Source of the DNA: Saccoglossus kowalevskii
Lineage: Eukaryota > Hemichordata > Enteropneusta > Harrimaniidae
NCBI RefSeq assembly: GCF_000003605.2
Contig: NW_003114461.1
Coordinates: 554,929-599,928 of the forward strand
Direction: 5' to 3'
DNA: 45,000 nt
Part shown: piece after piece, positions 25,721 through 37,900 of the stretch
Layout of the letters: every line of letters starts with the position of its first letter
Numbering within the stretch: position 1 is the first letter of the stretch
The notes under the pieces: model-generated
Databases searched by the model: none
What the model saw: the letters and a program-made list of their open reading frames with translations, nothing else
Told to the model about the DNA's origin: nothing
Program-made: the position numbers and the translations under genes

Positions 25721-26935
25721 AATATATGGGTTGGGGGAGAAATTGTCAATAATCGTCATGTTGATTTTGAACCACGCAAAGGCCCCGTGACGAGGGTAAT
25801 CTTTGGGGAATATATATATAAAACAAAGCACCCCGACCGAAATCACTTAGACGAATCTTACTACCAATCGCATTGTTCATGGAAATATTATCAAAATATA
25901 TATGTACTGTGTGTTATAACGTTCCATTTAAGTACGCTGAACTACATCGAATGAAATGTATAGTAACTTTAACGACCGTCACAGTGAATTTTGTGAGAAG
26001 GAAGCTTGTCAAATGATTGGGACCGTAACACTGAGGCGATTACTGTATATTTTAATACTAATATACCGAATTATGATTCATACTCGGATACAGGTGGCTT
26101 TATGTTGTGATTAAAATGCTGATAACGTGGCGGTAATCAGCTAGACATCGTTTTTTTTTTTCTTTGTGGAGACGATTTTCAGCATATGCGACAAAAGATT
26201 GATCTAAAACAGAGGTTTTGCATAACATGGCGATTTGGTAAAAAAAGAACGCTAAACGTGGATTTAGAATTTCAAAGCCAATCTATCGCGCCTCAAGATC
26301 TTAGTTCATTTATCTGTATAAAAAGAGTACCCGCGTCCGTCAAATTATGTGTTTTATATTAAGATATCACAGACTTCCTACGTGAAAATTCAGAATTAAG
26401 CAATTTCAATTGTTTTCATGCGGCATTATGTTTTTTAACTACTTTAATTATATTATTGAAATACGTATATATTTCTGATGTTGGTTTCGATTCTGGATGA
26501 AATCTGACAACGCAGACATACTAGTACTGATGGCACTTTTTTTTTTACTTTCCAAACATAAGGGTCATGGCAGTCAGATAATATATCTAAAACTGTAGTT
26601 CGGGTTGCATGTAAATTATGCAGGAAATATTATCCATTATGAACCTCGTTAATCAACGTCATACAAAGAATAAGACGTAGAATTACAATTGATAGAACCG
26701 AGATGCAACCTTCCAGACGAAAGATTTAACCTCACTGTAAAGCTGCGAAGAAAGGAGACGATAAATCTTCATTTTTACTCTAAGTGCTAGTAAAGCTCTC
26801 AAAAGAATAAAGTATTTTGTTTTGCGGATCGCGAGGTGACCACGAACGTGTACGTTATAAATGTTATATGTTATAAAGGCAGTATATCCTATCATGGTTA
26901 GATAGACAATGTGAGTGGTATCATTTTCGTTTCAG

Positions 26936-27220
26936 TCAGCAAATCTTGTTCGAATTCGGATAACCATACTTCGGGTAACCATGCACACAGCGCAGCATTT
27001 CAAGCCAAAAATAGTATATGCATTTCACAGCGTGTTGAATACATATTTGGAGGACGATTTTAATTATTATAGCACTGGGATCGAACAAAATGTCCGATTT
27101 GATGATGTACGCGTACAAAATTACCACGTGACACTGAAACGTCCAAAAGCCTGGGCGATGTGTTCGTTGGTTTCAGACATTCAACATAATAATTCTGAAT
27201 ATCGTCTGGATCAAGTTTAA
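26936..27220 (+). CDS. Candidate terminal exon, 94 codons, unknown protein
   Basis: A good acceptor (CATTTTCGTTTCAG, AG 26934-26935) is followed by 94 open codons to TAA at 27218-27220. The translation has balanced composition, with segments such as YLEDDFNYYSTGIEQNV and RFDDVRVQNYHVTLKRP, and is not low complexity. No signal peptide, membrane segment or known domain is seen. A 63-codon antisense frame overlaps. No upstream partner exon is assigned. It could be a real last exon or a chance open frame in AT-rich DNA. Confidence 0.25.
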   Translation, partial: SANLVRIRITILRVTMHTAQHFKPKIVYAFHSVLNTYLEDDFNYYSTGIEQNVRFDDVRVQNYHVTLKRPKAWAMCSLVSDIQHNNSEYRLDQV

Positions 27221-29510
27221 TTACAGGAGGATTGGAGTAATTTGCATAATCACTTCGGAAAACTTGATAGTGACAACAAGTAGTAATCCTCCACTAACTC
27301 ATCTCAACTTTAAGGATTCATAAATGTGCTAGCAATCATTTTATTGTTGAGTCACCCCCCCGCTCCTCCCATATAGGTTACCCACAATACTTAAAGCGGG
27401 GGAGTCGTCACCCGCGCATGCGACATATGGCCATAGCTTTATCGTTGTCTTCCCATGGGCCTTTGCGCTTTTTGTCGCTTACGACTAAATTCCCACACGT
27501 GCGCAGGTGAAAACCCTCCACTTTGAATGAAAAACTGTATTTGGGGCAAATAAAATCGTATTAGTGAGATAACCACTCGAGAAAGGCAAATATAATAGAA
27601 TAAGTTACGACATTATAATAAAATTGAACAAGACAGCGTTTTCGAACATCCACATGAGAGTTTGCATATTCGCATGATCGGTCAAATCGTTGACGAATAA
27701 AAGCAGACTGATTTTTTTGGTGAGATTAGCTTCCGTAAGTGTCATTCCGTATGAAGGGATAACGGGCTTCAATTATCTTCGATGAAGGGGCTTATCGTTC
27801 TCAGCACCAAAGAAGTCGTTAATTTCATTGAGAAATCCGTTTAGTATTGATGACTCACATAGTCCGATTGTTACCGCCTCCGATCATTATATAGAATGTT
27901 GTTAAATCGATACGACGCAATGTTTAAGGGTGTAGTAAACATTTTCTTGGCACTTTTTGATCAAATTGAGCATTTTTATTCTTTGTAGCTATAGCTATTT
28001 CTAATTATTCTATTTCAGAGATCTATAATAAATGTAATATGCATAACAAGTTAAGAACTTCCATTGTTATGTTAGCTAAATTTGCATTTATTTTAAATAA
28101 TTAATAAACAATCTTGCTTATCAATCATCTACGTTTTATCGAACACCAAACATATTGGTCATTGTAGATATCATGATATAAAATCAAGACAGGAGAGCAA
28201 CTTCACAATCTGACATCATAATCATCAATCACATGAGTAATATTCGGCGCGCGTTGATCAGATTTCTTTCACGTTTTTCAGAGATTGTAGATACGATTTA
28301 TAAATTTACACAATCAAAAAAATGGCTACTAGTGCCTGAATAACAAAAAATATTCTGGTAACTTTGAAAACCACAAATATCATAAATTTCAAAAATATAT
28401 AAGATGTGATGATTATATTCCGCGTGTTTAATTTTCCATGTGAAATTGTCTCAAGAAAAAAATGGTGGTACCTAGGCTGCTTTTAATTTCTTCACAATAT
28501 TTCAATAAATTATTAATTTACTTTAGTAGTTTACTTAGAAATCACATGACCACAGGACGTTTGTACCTAACGTAATATCGACTTTTAATTTTTGTGAAGT
28601 ATAGTCTTTCATTAAAAAATATATAGTATGATATGGTTCAAAACAATTTTTACATTCTTAAATACAATTATTTTTGGGTATTATGGAAAATATGTACTGG
28701 TATATTCTCAATGAGTGCAACTACTATATAAATTGTAAGAATCGGTATTTTGTCCGAGGTGGTTGATATTATCGCAACACGCAGTATAATGACGTCACAA
28801 TTTTTCACTCGCTTTGATGAGCATCGCGAAATATTCGCAGTTCAAATTGATAAACAGTTTCACACAAAAAAAGCACCAGGGTTTGAACAGCGTACTAACT
28901 TAAAGCAAGGGACATGTTTTTTTTATCAAAATGTAGTCGTCTGTGAATTAGAGAATTAGTGGGCGGATGATAGAAAACAGTCAGTCACCCCTTAAAAGAG
29001 TATCAAGTACTAGTATACGTTTATGGAAAAACCACATTGAGCTGTATTGAGCTGCGAGCTCCCTTTAATCGCATTGTCGTCCGTGCATACAACTTGTCGG
29101 TGGACATCAAAGGCCCTTCCTGCGCGGCGAACAAATGATATTATATAGGTAGGTGTTCGTTGTGAAGAGCGTCACTGACACAATTACATGTATATATGGT
29201 GTTATTAGCCAAACCTGTGAGATCTTCTCAAACCTAGACGTGGTTACCCGTGCTAGATAGGATCTAGACAAACCCCGGGGACAAAACACGCCATTTAAAG
29301 ATTACGCGTTTTCTGCTTGCTCTGTCGATGTAAGTAAGTCGCATTTGCAATCAAAAAGTGCAGATGCATTGTTTTATATTTCACAGACGGTCTGTTTGTC
29401 TATTAAATTGGGTATGATCAATCATCGATTGATGTGATGCGTGATCGGAGATTTTGACGTGAAATTAACTCCGCTCATTGTGTGTTTTATTCTCCAAACA
29501 CACCCACGTT

Positions 29511-29622
29511 ACGGTCGTCGTACACTGCATATCGACGTTGATACGACATAGCCGTCACACCGCGTCGTGTTGCACATGGGTCCCATACGACATATAAAAC
29601 GCATGTAAATCACATTGTCGAA
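29511..29622. mobile_element. Decayed MITE-like element, copy 3
   Basis: The segment CGCGTCGTGTTGCACATGGG, then CCCATACGACATATAAAACG and CATGTAAATCACATTG, lines up with the interior of the copies at 25592 and 31499 (CGCGTCCTG, GGGACTCATA, CGACATACACAACG, CGTGTAAAACGCATTG). A GGTCGTCG lies where the left end should be. The terminal repeats themselves are not intact. Confidence 0.4.
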
Positions 29623-30763
29623 CATTCTGATCGAATAATGTGGTACTTTAATCACAGCCCCTGCTTATATCTGTGATATCAGACCGTGCTATAACTGGCG
29701 AAATTGAAATTCTCCGGGCCATTTTCAATAATGAGTGGCATCCGACGTGACTACACCGTTGTCTATACAACATTCATGTACTGCAGCAGCGGTTTTCAGA
29801 ATAATTACAGCAAAGCAATATACATATCTGAGATTAAATAATGAGCAAAACCACACACACTGAACTGCAAAATAGTTAAAAAAATGATTTTGGATGAAAA
29901 ATTACGCTCATCAATAATCTTGTAATTCGCCCTTAGAACTTATAGATTATATTACAGATAGTGATGTATTTAATGTAAATTAGCTATGATATATGAATAT
30001 TAAAAGCAACCAGCTTCGCCCATAAAGCAACATAACTCATTGCCACGATGTTTCATGTTAAATTACAGGAGCATAATTTTATTTTAAAGCAAATCTCAAA
30101 TTGAACTGTTTAATTCGCCGAGCTCTCGAGATCATTTCGTTATTCGCCAAGAAACAAGCCTCGGGAGAGGTATTCGTGTTAGGTGAAAGGTCACGGGGCA
30201 CCACATACAATCAAACCAGTTGTAAATTTCAATCTCGTAACGAGTAGTAGAGTTAACCGTTCGAATTAAGGCAAAGAAATGATAATCCCAGATTTGTGGA
30301 GCGATTCTCGTTATTTATATCGGTACGTTAAACAGATACTGAAGGCCAACGCTATAATGATAATAATAACCCTTCTCTAATCACGTACTTGCCTTTTTGG
30401 AAGCTTCCTTTGTCGGTTCCAATAACTCACAAATAACCGGAAGTATGTGCACAGGAAAACGTCCCTGGGTTTAGTGGATATCTCATATCGATCCTCCCAA
30501 GTTGATCAGTGCAAGTTAATTGTGTACATGCATGATAACATTATTGCTGTTGTTGTCTAGTACGTATAATAACGTAATTAGTTTCACTTTGTGAATGCTT
30601 TAATACTCTGGCACAGGGTGTTAATTTCGCTTTGTGATAGTATGAAATAGTATGAAATCTATGTAAAATACAATAGAACGATTCCAGTGATTATGCTCAA
30701 AATATCGAATTTGTAGTGAAATTGAACAGCAGTGGAAATTAACACAATGCTATAAGGGTATGT

Positions 30764-31000
30764 AACAAAATGCCTCGAGTAATTATATACAATCAATACT
30801 GCTATACCATTTTTTTAACTAGAACAATAATTCTATCCAATTTATTTATTTATCTATTTATTTATTCAGCAAAAAAATCAACCAAATATAACAAAATGCC
30901 CCGAGTCATTATGTAAAACTAATATACAACTTTTGTTTTACCTAGAGCACTAATTCTATCCAATTTATTTATCTATTTATTTATTCAGCAAAAAAAGAAA
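30764..31000. repeat. Tandem duplication, period about 126 bp, two diverged copies
   Basis: AACAAAATGCCTCGAGTAAT at 30764 recurs as AACAAAATGCCCCGAGTCAT at 30890. Downstream both copies share ATTCTATCCAATTTATTTAT, a (TTTA)n/(TCTA)n tract and TTATTCAGCAAAAAA. Middle parts differ by substitutions and small indels, so the duplication is not recent. Confidence 0.8.
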
Positions 31001-31498
31001 TAATTTTGCGGAAAATTGCTATTTTACAATTAATTTATAAATACCTGCCAACCTACACGAGTAGTACTCGTTAAAATCTGGGGGTGAGCTTTACTAAATG
31101 GAATGACAAGTCAAAGATTCATTGATACTACTCACTACTATCCCGATGATTTATTTAAAAATATATACAACCATCAGTTAACATGTTATTACTGCGAACA
31201 TAGCATAGTCAATATATCAAAGGTGTGAATGTAAAAGTCTACTGGCGCCACACTGACTTCATGTAGATTTTATTGTCAGTCGTCTCATTGGAGATGTTAT
31301 CCGTGTTTTTTGTTTCGACCTCCTTCATCAAGGGACATATTTCTCAAGGTAAATTACTTTTCCTCTCAATCACCACATTATACACCGTTGTATTTCGCGG
31401 ACGATCTCGGCACTCGCACCACAACCGTGCATGCGGCGACGATCGCAACTAAAAATGAAAGTCGTATGTGAGAAAATGATTATTTTCTACTATACATT

Positions 31499-31618
31499 AA
31501 AGGGCGATGGTCGTCGCGCCGCGTCCTGCTCAATTTGGGACTCATAGCGACATACACAACGCGTGTAAAACGCATTGAAATTCGAACACACACTGCGCGA
31601 CGACGACCACCGCCCTTT
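31499..31618. mobile_element. MITE-like inverted-repeat element, copy 2 (best preserved)
   Basis: This 120-bp GC-rich element begins AAAGGGCGATGGTCGTCGCG and ends GACGACCACCGCCCTTT; the arms match over about 20 bp with a 3-nt indel. Taking AAGGGCG/CGCCCTT as the tips, TTA flanks both sides, a possible 3-bp target duplication. No coding capacity is present. The shared interior with copy 1 shows a dispersed family; a weaker reverse copy is at about 33010-33105. Confidence 0.7.
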
Positions 31619-33009
31619 TATATATACACGCCAAAACCATGATGAGGATGATTATACACAGACTCGGTTTTCCTATATGTGCATTTCAATCAGGAACAAG
31701 CCAAATAATTCCGGCTTAATAAAAAAACGTAATTGCTTTGGGAAATATATAGGAAATAGAGAGAACAGGACATACAATAAATTCTCAAGTGTTTAAGATG
31801 TGTTGTTGTTTTTTTTCACAACGAAATCTGATTTAACAAATGGTATACATTTTTTCGGCAAAGTACACAAACCGGAACACGCCTCGAAAGTGTCTAACAG
31901 ACGTGATACTCGCAGCGGAAACCGAAGAAAAACGAAAAGACGGCAGATAACTCTCAGTAAAAATGCATTCAGCGGGTACTATAAGAGACTCCCTGAGGTG
32001 GATTACGCATCAACTGAAGCTGAAAATATATGTACGACGCATTAAGACGGGCAATTTACTCAGTAACAGTCGACTTACTCACCGGGGACCGACGGAAAGC
32101 CAATAATTCAAAGTTAATTCAAAATCTACGAGTTTGCCAGCTCATCAAAAATACATTTATAGACAATAAATACTGTGTTTTATTTGATGACTGTGATGGT
32201 TTAACCTCAGCTATGTCGGCGTTTGCTGTTAGGCACGAACGTCCTGATGTTAATGTTACGCGGTGTACATCTAAATTAGATTTGCAAAGGTGAACGTAAC
32301 ATGTGACCGCGTGACCCCAGCTCCCTTCAGTGTGTTGTCCGGCTTGCCGATGCTGTTTATTCTCGCTAAATACTGAATATCATTACGAGGACATTTACTC
32401 CTAGTAGATGGATAAGTTTGATCCCCCCAAACGAGTAAAAGCTAATCACCGTGTTTCGAAATATTAAAATGTTTGTTTTGTGGGTGATTAACAAAATATG
32501 TTATTGCCACATAGCTGACAACTATTTACCGTCTAAATCTGTGTAACTTTGACAAACTAGATACTAGATATAACGTTTTCAGAATAATAAAACCATTCCT
32601 GTGACATAGGTTGTGTACGGTTTCATTTCAGACCCCCTCCTTTAACGCAGAGGCGGTAGTTTCAGTGTAAGTTGGCACTTTCATCCCTTCTATATGCTAG
32701 TTTAGCGTCCATGTTCTTTTCTTTCCCCAATTAGCCGTTTTATGATTTTGGGTCTGCATTTGTTACAGACGGTGTAGAAATCAACTGTTTTTCATAATAC
32801 CGATTACGATTCATGTAATATTAACGTAGGAGACACTCCCTGTGTCTATCCAATCAGAGTCCAAGTGGCATAATATATATTCTAAACATGGCCAACTCTG
32901 TTGAAGCAACTACGCTAAATGTCCGGCCAGCCCGTGGGGCTATTGGACATAATAAAACACTGGTCTAGCATTTTTATCTACGGACGAGCGTCTCTTTCGG
33001 GGTCTGTCA
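31619..33009. other. Unassigned stretch with consecutive plus-strand open frames
   Basis: Plus-strand frames of 73, 81 and 87 codons (31575-31796, 31800-32045, 32030-32293) follow each other in different phases. The first runs through the MITE-like element, which argues against coding. The other two have no recognised domain. From 32.3 to 33.0 kb nothing gene-like is seen. Confidence 0.3.
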
Positions 33010-33105
33010 AACAATGTATTTTACACGCGTCGTGTATGTTACATCACGTGGCGCTCACCATATCAGACGCGCAGTGATTCGACGACTGTTGCGCCGCTAT
33101 ACATG
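33010..33105 (-). mobile_element. Possible reverse, diverged MITE-like copy
   Basis: On the minus strand the order is CAGTCGTCG, ACTGCGCG, then ACATACACGACGCGTGTAAAATACATTG-like sequence. These blocks also occur in copies 1 and 2, with longer spacers between them. Clean terminal repeats are missing, so this is a tentative relic. Confidence 0.3.
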
Positions 33106-33291
33106 TAGTGAGATCAGTTGACGGTGTAACAATCTGGAAACGTACATCGGTGTACGCCAGTAAGTGAAGCTAACATCCGCCATTATTAAAAAAAGAAGGT
33201 CCGCCATATTGTTGTTATTTATATATGCATATATGAGACAATACGTTATCGAATCAATGTTCGCATAATTACGCCATCTACATTGTACGCA

Positions 33292-33423
33292 ATGAACGGG
33301 GACGATTCCAAGTCGACGAAGAACGGACAAAACAAAGCGTTCAGGCTCTTCTACATGGCTAGCTGGAACAACGTGTACTCGTTCCACGATATTGCAATAA
33401 AGAGCGTCCCAAACACCAGTTGA
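33292..33423 (+). CDS. Short open frame, 43 codons, protein-like composition
   Basis: An ATG at 33292 opens a 43-codon frame ending at TGA 33421-33423. It starts MNGDDSKSTKNGQNK and continues AFRLFYMASWNNVYS; its codons look balanced rather than AT-driven. The antisense strand carries a codon-aligned, longer frame (33097-33426, 109 codons) that has only a non-ATG start and runs into the transposon relic. I favour the plus strand if either is real. No homology, splice sites or promoter support it. Confidence 0.2.
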   Translation: MNGDDSKSTKNGQNKAFRLFYMASWNNVYSFHDIAIKSVPNTS

Positions 33424-33983
33424 CACCCTTGTAATTTATGAGTAGATTAACATCTCAAAAGAAAGCGTTCATGGTATTGTACACTTCTTTGCAGAATACA
33501 AACGCAATATAGTTAAACATTCGTGTACATAAAACAAAGCTGGACCATTGAATTCGACTGTCTATTGTTAAAAGACAGTGGACACAAATCAAAACCGTGA
33601 ACGACTACTATAAAATTGAGTTTACAGCGCTGTTAGCATCTTTGTGACTCCCCCATTACGTGTACTTTACCAAAGTAACATTCTGACGTCGGTCAGTGAT
33701 TTACGTGTTTATACCCAACATGGCAAGGTGTGTGACTCAGAAATTGACTGAAATTTGACCGTGTCACTATTTCATTAATTCGTTTACCCTGTCACGCAAT
33801 ACGAATTAATCACTGCCAAGCTATTTGTGTGACAAGTACGTTTGTGTGGCATGTGGTGTACGCTTCGGGACTGAAACGACGTGTTTAACACTCCAAAGCA
33901 CCAAGGTCGCTGAAACAGAGTCCATTTATATGCAAATGTGTCGAAACCCAACCTTTGACAGAACGGGGTCTTGAAAAGCGGGT

Positions 33984-34029
33984 TGCTTCTACCATGGAGG
34001 TATTAACAGATATACCTCCATGCTTCTAC
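33984..34029. repeat. 11-bp-arm hairpin flanked by 9-bp direct repeats
   Basis: CATGGAGGTAT (33993-34003) pairs with ATACCTCCATG (34012-34022) around an 8-nt loop. TGCTTCTAC occurs at 33984-33992 and again at 34021-34029, framing the hairpin. The arrangement resembles a tiny insertion with a target duplication or a template-switch product. Confidence 0.7.
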
Positions 34030-34781
34030 GGAAACGTGTACTCGGGCGTTGTACGTCGTACACACGCGCAGCGTCAATTCCACGGCCGTAAACATAATCC
34101 GTGGTTTATAATGTAACAGAACCACAACGCCAACGAAATAACCCGTGTTTGTACCAATAAAAACAGGGAGTTTGTTCTGCTACACTGCTTTCATTGTCTA
34201 CCATAAACTAAATACTCAAGGCACCGCATTCACAATTCACCATGGTTACAAATAAAATGTCAACCTGGTTCCTTTAAAAAAAGAAAGCACGTGTTCACGA
34301 CACAACGTCTGGTATACTCATGTAAAATGGGAAAAAATTAATTAACATCTCCGAATAGTTTCTATAATTCGCCATAGAAAATGCGACCATACGGGACACG
34401 GAATTGTGAATCGAAGAGGGTTGGGTTAACGTTGCTGGCGTGGCATGCCCATAACTCTGTGTTTACATTCACTGGGCATTCATTGCCGCTTAAAAGTCTC
34501 TCAAGCGCACACACAGAACAGAAAATGGTGCCCAGAAAAGGACACTGCTTTGATGAACTTTACAGGTCCGTCGAGAGTCAACTTGGGAACCGTACGTTTA
34601 AAAAAAATACCTTGTACATTCTGCAATACGGCATTGTACCGAGGCCATTCATTAAACCGCTCGCGACCACCAGGTATTTTCCCACCGATCACCGGATTAG
34701 TTATCTCTTATCATAAACAACCACACGCTATATATTAACACAACTAACATGAGCATACTACGGATCTCAGTTTGTACTCAC
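34030..34781. other. Unassigned stretch with overlapping open frames
   Basis: Overlapping frames of 111 and 97 codons (+, 34381-34738) and 63 codons (-) lie here. None shows a domain, and the frames mutually exclude each other. No gene is called. Confidence 0.3.
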
Positions 34782-34911
34782 CCTCGAAACTTTCATTCTT
34801 TGAAATAACAAGATTCGCGTAGGCTCTCAACGGCTCGCCCAGTGCCCAGGCTTTCTGACAATGAACACAAGTCGATACACGCATGCGCATATCATACGTT
34901 CTCACCCTGCC
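34782..34911 (-). CDS. Candidate internal exon with Cys-x-x-Cys motif
   Basis: On the minus strand a pyrimidine-rich TTTTCTCTGAG (exon from 34911), or the adjacent GGGCAG (exon from 34906), is followed by about 42 open codons. They end ...SFEG at the excellent donor G|GTGAGTAC (34781). The peptide reads VRTYDMRMRVSTCVHCQKAW then ALGEPLRAYANLVISKNES, well mixed and protein-like, with Cys-x-x-Cys and one N-glycosylation sequon (NES). The end is phase 1; the start is phase 0 or 2 depending on the acceptor. I do not recognise the family. A secreted or Cys-rich domain is possible. No neighbouring exons were assigned. Confidence 0.35.
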
Positions 34912-37900
34912 CTCAGAGAAAACCAACAACACTCGTTCGATTCATGCATTTGTTATGAAGTGTTTATTCAAGTTTCTTACAACAATATCAGGCCAATTAA
35001 TGTGGATATTAATAATATATTTGTCGGATAGGCTTGCCTGTGTTACTAAACACCACTGGGAAGCATGGCATCAAATCAAATATCCCGAGCAATACTCTAT
35101 ACTATGTCACCGAGACGCAGTCAGACTACGATGCATTCATGAACTCGGACAATAATTGGTGTTCTGAATACGTACAAACTGTTAACTTGTTACTAAAGTA
35201 ATTAGTTTAATATTAAAGAGAAAATGTGGATAACTTCGGGCATGTTTAATACTATGGCTTGATATTACATCTTGATAAAAAACATTAGAATATGATTTTG
35301 TAGTAAACTTAAAATACCGTTTTCGCTGAAAAAAGTCACTTTACTAAAATACTGAAAACCTGAGTTGTTAGTTGCCTGTACATACTATGTGTATATTGGT
35401 AATTCCGGGACGCATGCGCATTATAAATTTCCAGCATATCATCGCGGAAAGGGTTATACTTTCATACCATTAATCAAGATGTAATATTAACAAAATGTTT
35501 AAAAATAATAAAATTTGTCCATACTGCCGCTTCCAAATCAATTAATGGGAGAAAATGACCTGAACATGGACGACATTTTGTTAACAGTAAATATACAGTA
35601 TCTGAAATGAGACGATAACAATGAAAGAGTTTCTGATGACGCGACGGCCGCGGGCACCACTATATCATGACAGTGGACATCCAACGTCGTGGAAATCGTG
35701 TAGATTTTTACATGTGAATTTTATGTGTAAACCTGAGTGGCCCAGATGAAATCATGATACGCCCAATGTCTAGTAAAGTAACGTGGAAAGCACAACACGC
35801 TCCACATAGCTGCCAATGCACTCACGCCACCAGCCTGAAGCGCATTCTTAACATTGAAAGGAAACCACGCTTTCTTGCATTTCGTATGTAGTACTTTGTG
35901 GAAGTTATTATTATTCACGCTGAAAGGGCGCACGTAGTTCACACTCCGATGCAACGCCACGCATGATGTCCATCAAATACTACTTTATATTGCCTACCAT
36001 ATAGAGGCGACTTGTCACGGCAATTCACGGTGTCGTATATTAGCCGTAGCGAACTCAAATTACGAAGGTATCGCGTTATACGTGCTACCGGGTATTTTGA
36101 TACATCCTAGTGTGGTTACTCTGAATGGTTCATTTCTTGTACCGATTCTGGTGTCAGGCAGCAACACAGACACACATAGTACACACTCGGTGAATGAGTG
36201 TAGGAATACAGTCTAGCATCTCTATATGTGTACATGCCGGAGTACCAACACATTTCCACTAAATGAAGTTTTAAGCAATATTTTCTAGTCTAGTCTAGTA
36301 ACCATACATTTATTTATAAAATATTGGCGAAATATTTCACCCAAATCCTAGATTTATTTCAGTTATTATTATATTACTGTATTTGTGTGTCTTAATGAAA
36401 TTTAGTAATTATGCATTGTGCACGTTTCAAATACAATATCCTATGATCCTAAATTTGGTATTTGGGTTCAGTGATCATCCACTAATTCTGCGCGACCGTA
36501 CATCATACAATGACCGAGCAATGTATTAATATGTTTGAGTAAAGCTTGTATGAATTAATTTTCTTAAGAGACAAATAGTTACCTAATTTAATTAATCATA
36601 ATCTTATTATTGTTAGCAAATTGACGTGTTTTCTTTTGTGCTTTTTGAATGGAGGTAACAAATGAGGTGAAATTACATTAATCCGAATCTTTATAACATA
36701 ATTATTTGGTTTATTCACAGTTGTTGGGTGGCGGAGGTTTATTTATATTTTTTATATTCAGTTTCGACATAAAAAGTTTCCACAAGGAACTGGCCACGTA
36801 ATGTTGCTGTCGTATACTTTCCTTCAAGTTGTCAAGATTGGCGACTCGAAGAGATTAAACTAATACTAGTAGATATACCAAATCAAAATCGAACGCAAGT
36901 TAACGTCATGTATAATCGGACGGGTTTATGAAGGTGTATGGTAGGATACCATCACGTTATTTATTACTAACACTATTTCCTGGTATTTTCAAAATAGAGG
37001 GCGCGATCTGTAGTTCGCATAAACGTTTTTTGTCCTACACAATTTATAAGAGATACATGCCACGTCTATCGGAGATGAGGGCGCACTTAACCCTGGCCGA
37101 AACACTAAATACGTATGTTCTCACTGTAATAGTCTGAGGTGTCTTTTCGCCATCTGAATATGCAAATTATCAATTTTTAAAATCAGCTTTAGTTATCACT
37201 TATGCATATTTTGGTGCACTGATAAAACATGACTATACAAGAAAGTATTGTGCTAAATTCATCCTTGTTTTTCAAACGTGGAAGGATACACTTTTATTTA
37301 CGTGGGTGAAAAGTCACGAGAGGTGAAACGTACACTGAATTCAACGGTGTGTGGTACAATGCAATCCAAATTGTTCTCATGTGCAAACACTTTACGCTCG
37401 TGCGTGTGTACACACCGTCATTTAACTGTACGTGGCATGCATTTTTAATAATGCAAATAACATGGAAACTTTTTTATTAAATATATCATCTGAGGAATTA
37501 TATTTATTGTTAGCCTGGGAATGGATTGATTTGTATTTATTTGATAGTAAGCTTAACGCCACAACTGGATTAAACTTATATTGGGATAAGGCTCGACAGA
37601 TTAATACAGTGAACAATATAAGCAATGGTTCCTCATGATTCCCCAGTACAATCTCCGGGACTGACTATTTAATCCACCCACAGTAGATGGAGGATATCTT
37701 CAGCACTTCGTCCATAAAACGGCGCAGCAGCTACAAACCACACAGTTCAACGTGCACAGTGAGTGTACTGGTGACATTCAGTGTTTGGCGTCCATTCATC
37801 TCACCTCCGCCAATTGGTTGAGGAATACGGCTTCGACTTGGATTTAAGTGAAACGCCGATAGCAAGAATTCTACATTGTCTCGCTAATGGCGTTTGTTAG

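Larger units (their letters stand above)
25721..31498. other. Non-coding stretch with small repeats
   Basis: No recognised gene. The stretch contains one acceptor-linked plus-strand frame (26936-27220, listed separately), a TGACGTCA palindrome at 28790-28797, a decayed inverted-repeat element copy around 29511-29622 and a 126-bp tandem duplication at 30764-31000. Several subregions (27.9-28.7 kb, 29.8-30.1 kb) are very AT-rich. Confidence 0.4.

Noticed and set aside
31575-31796. 73-codon frame beginning in the MITE-like element
   Set aside because: The start lies inside a transposon-type inverted repeat, so coding is unlikely.
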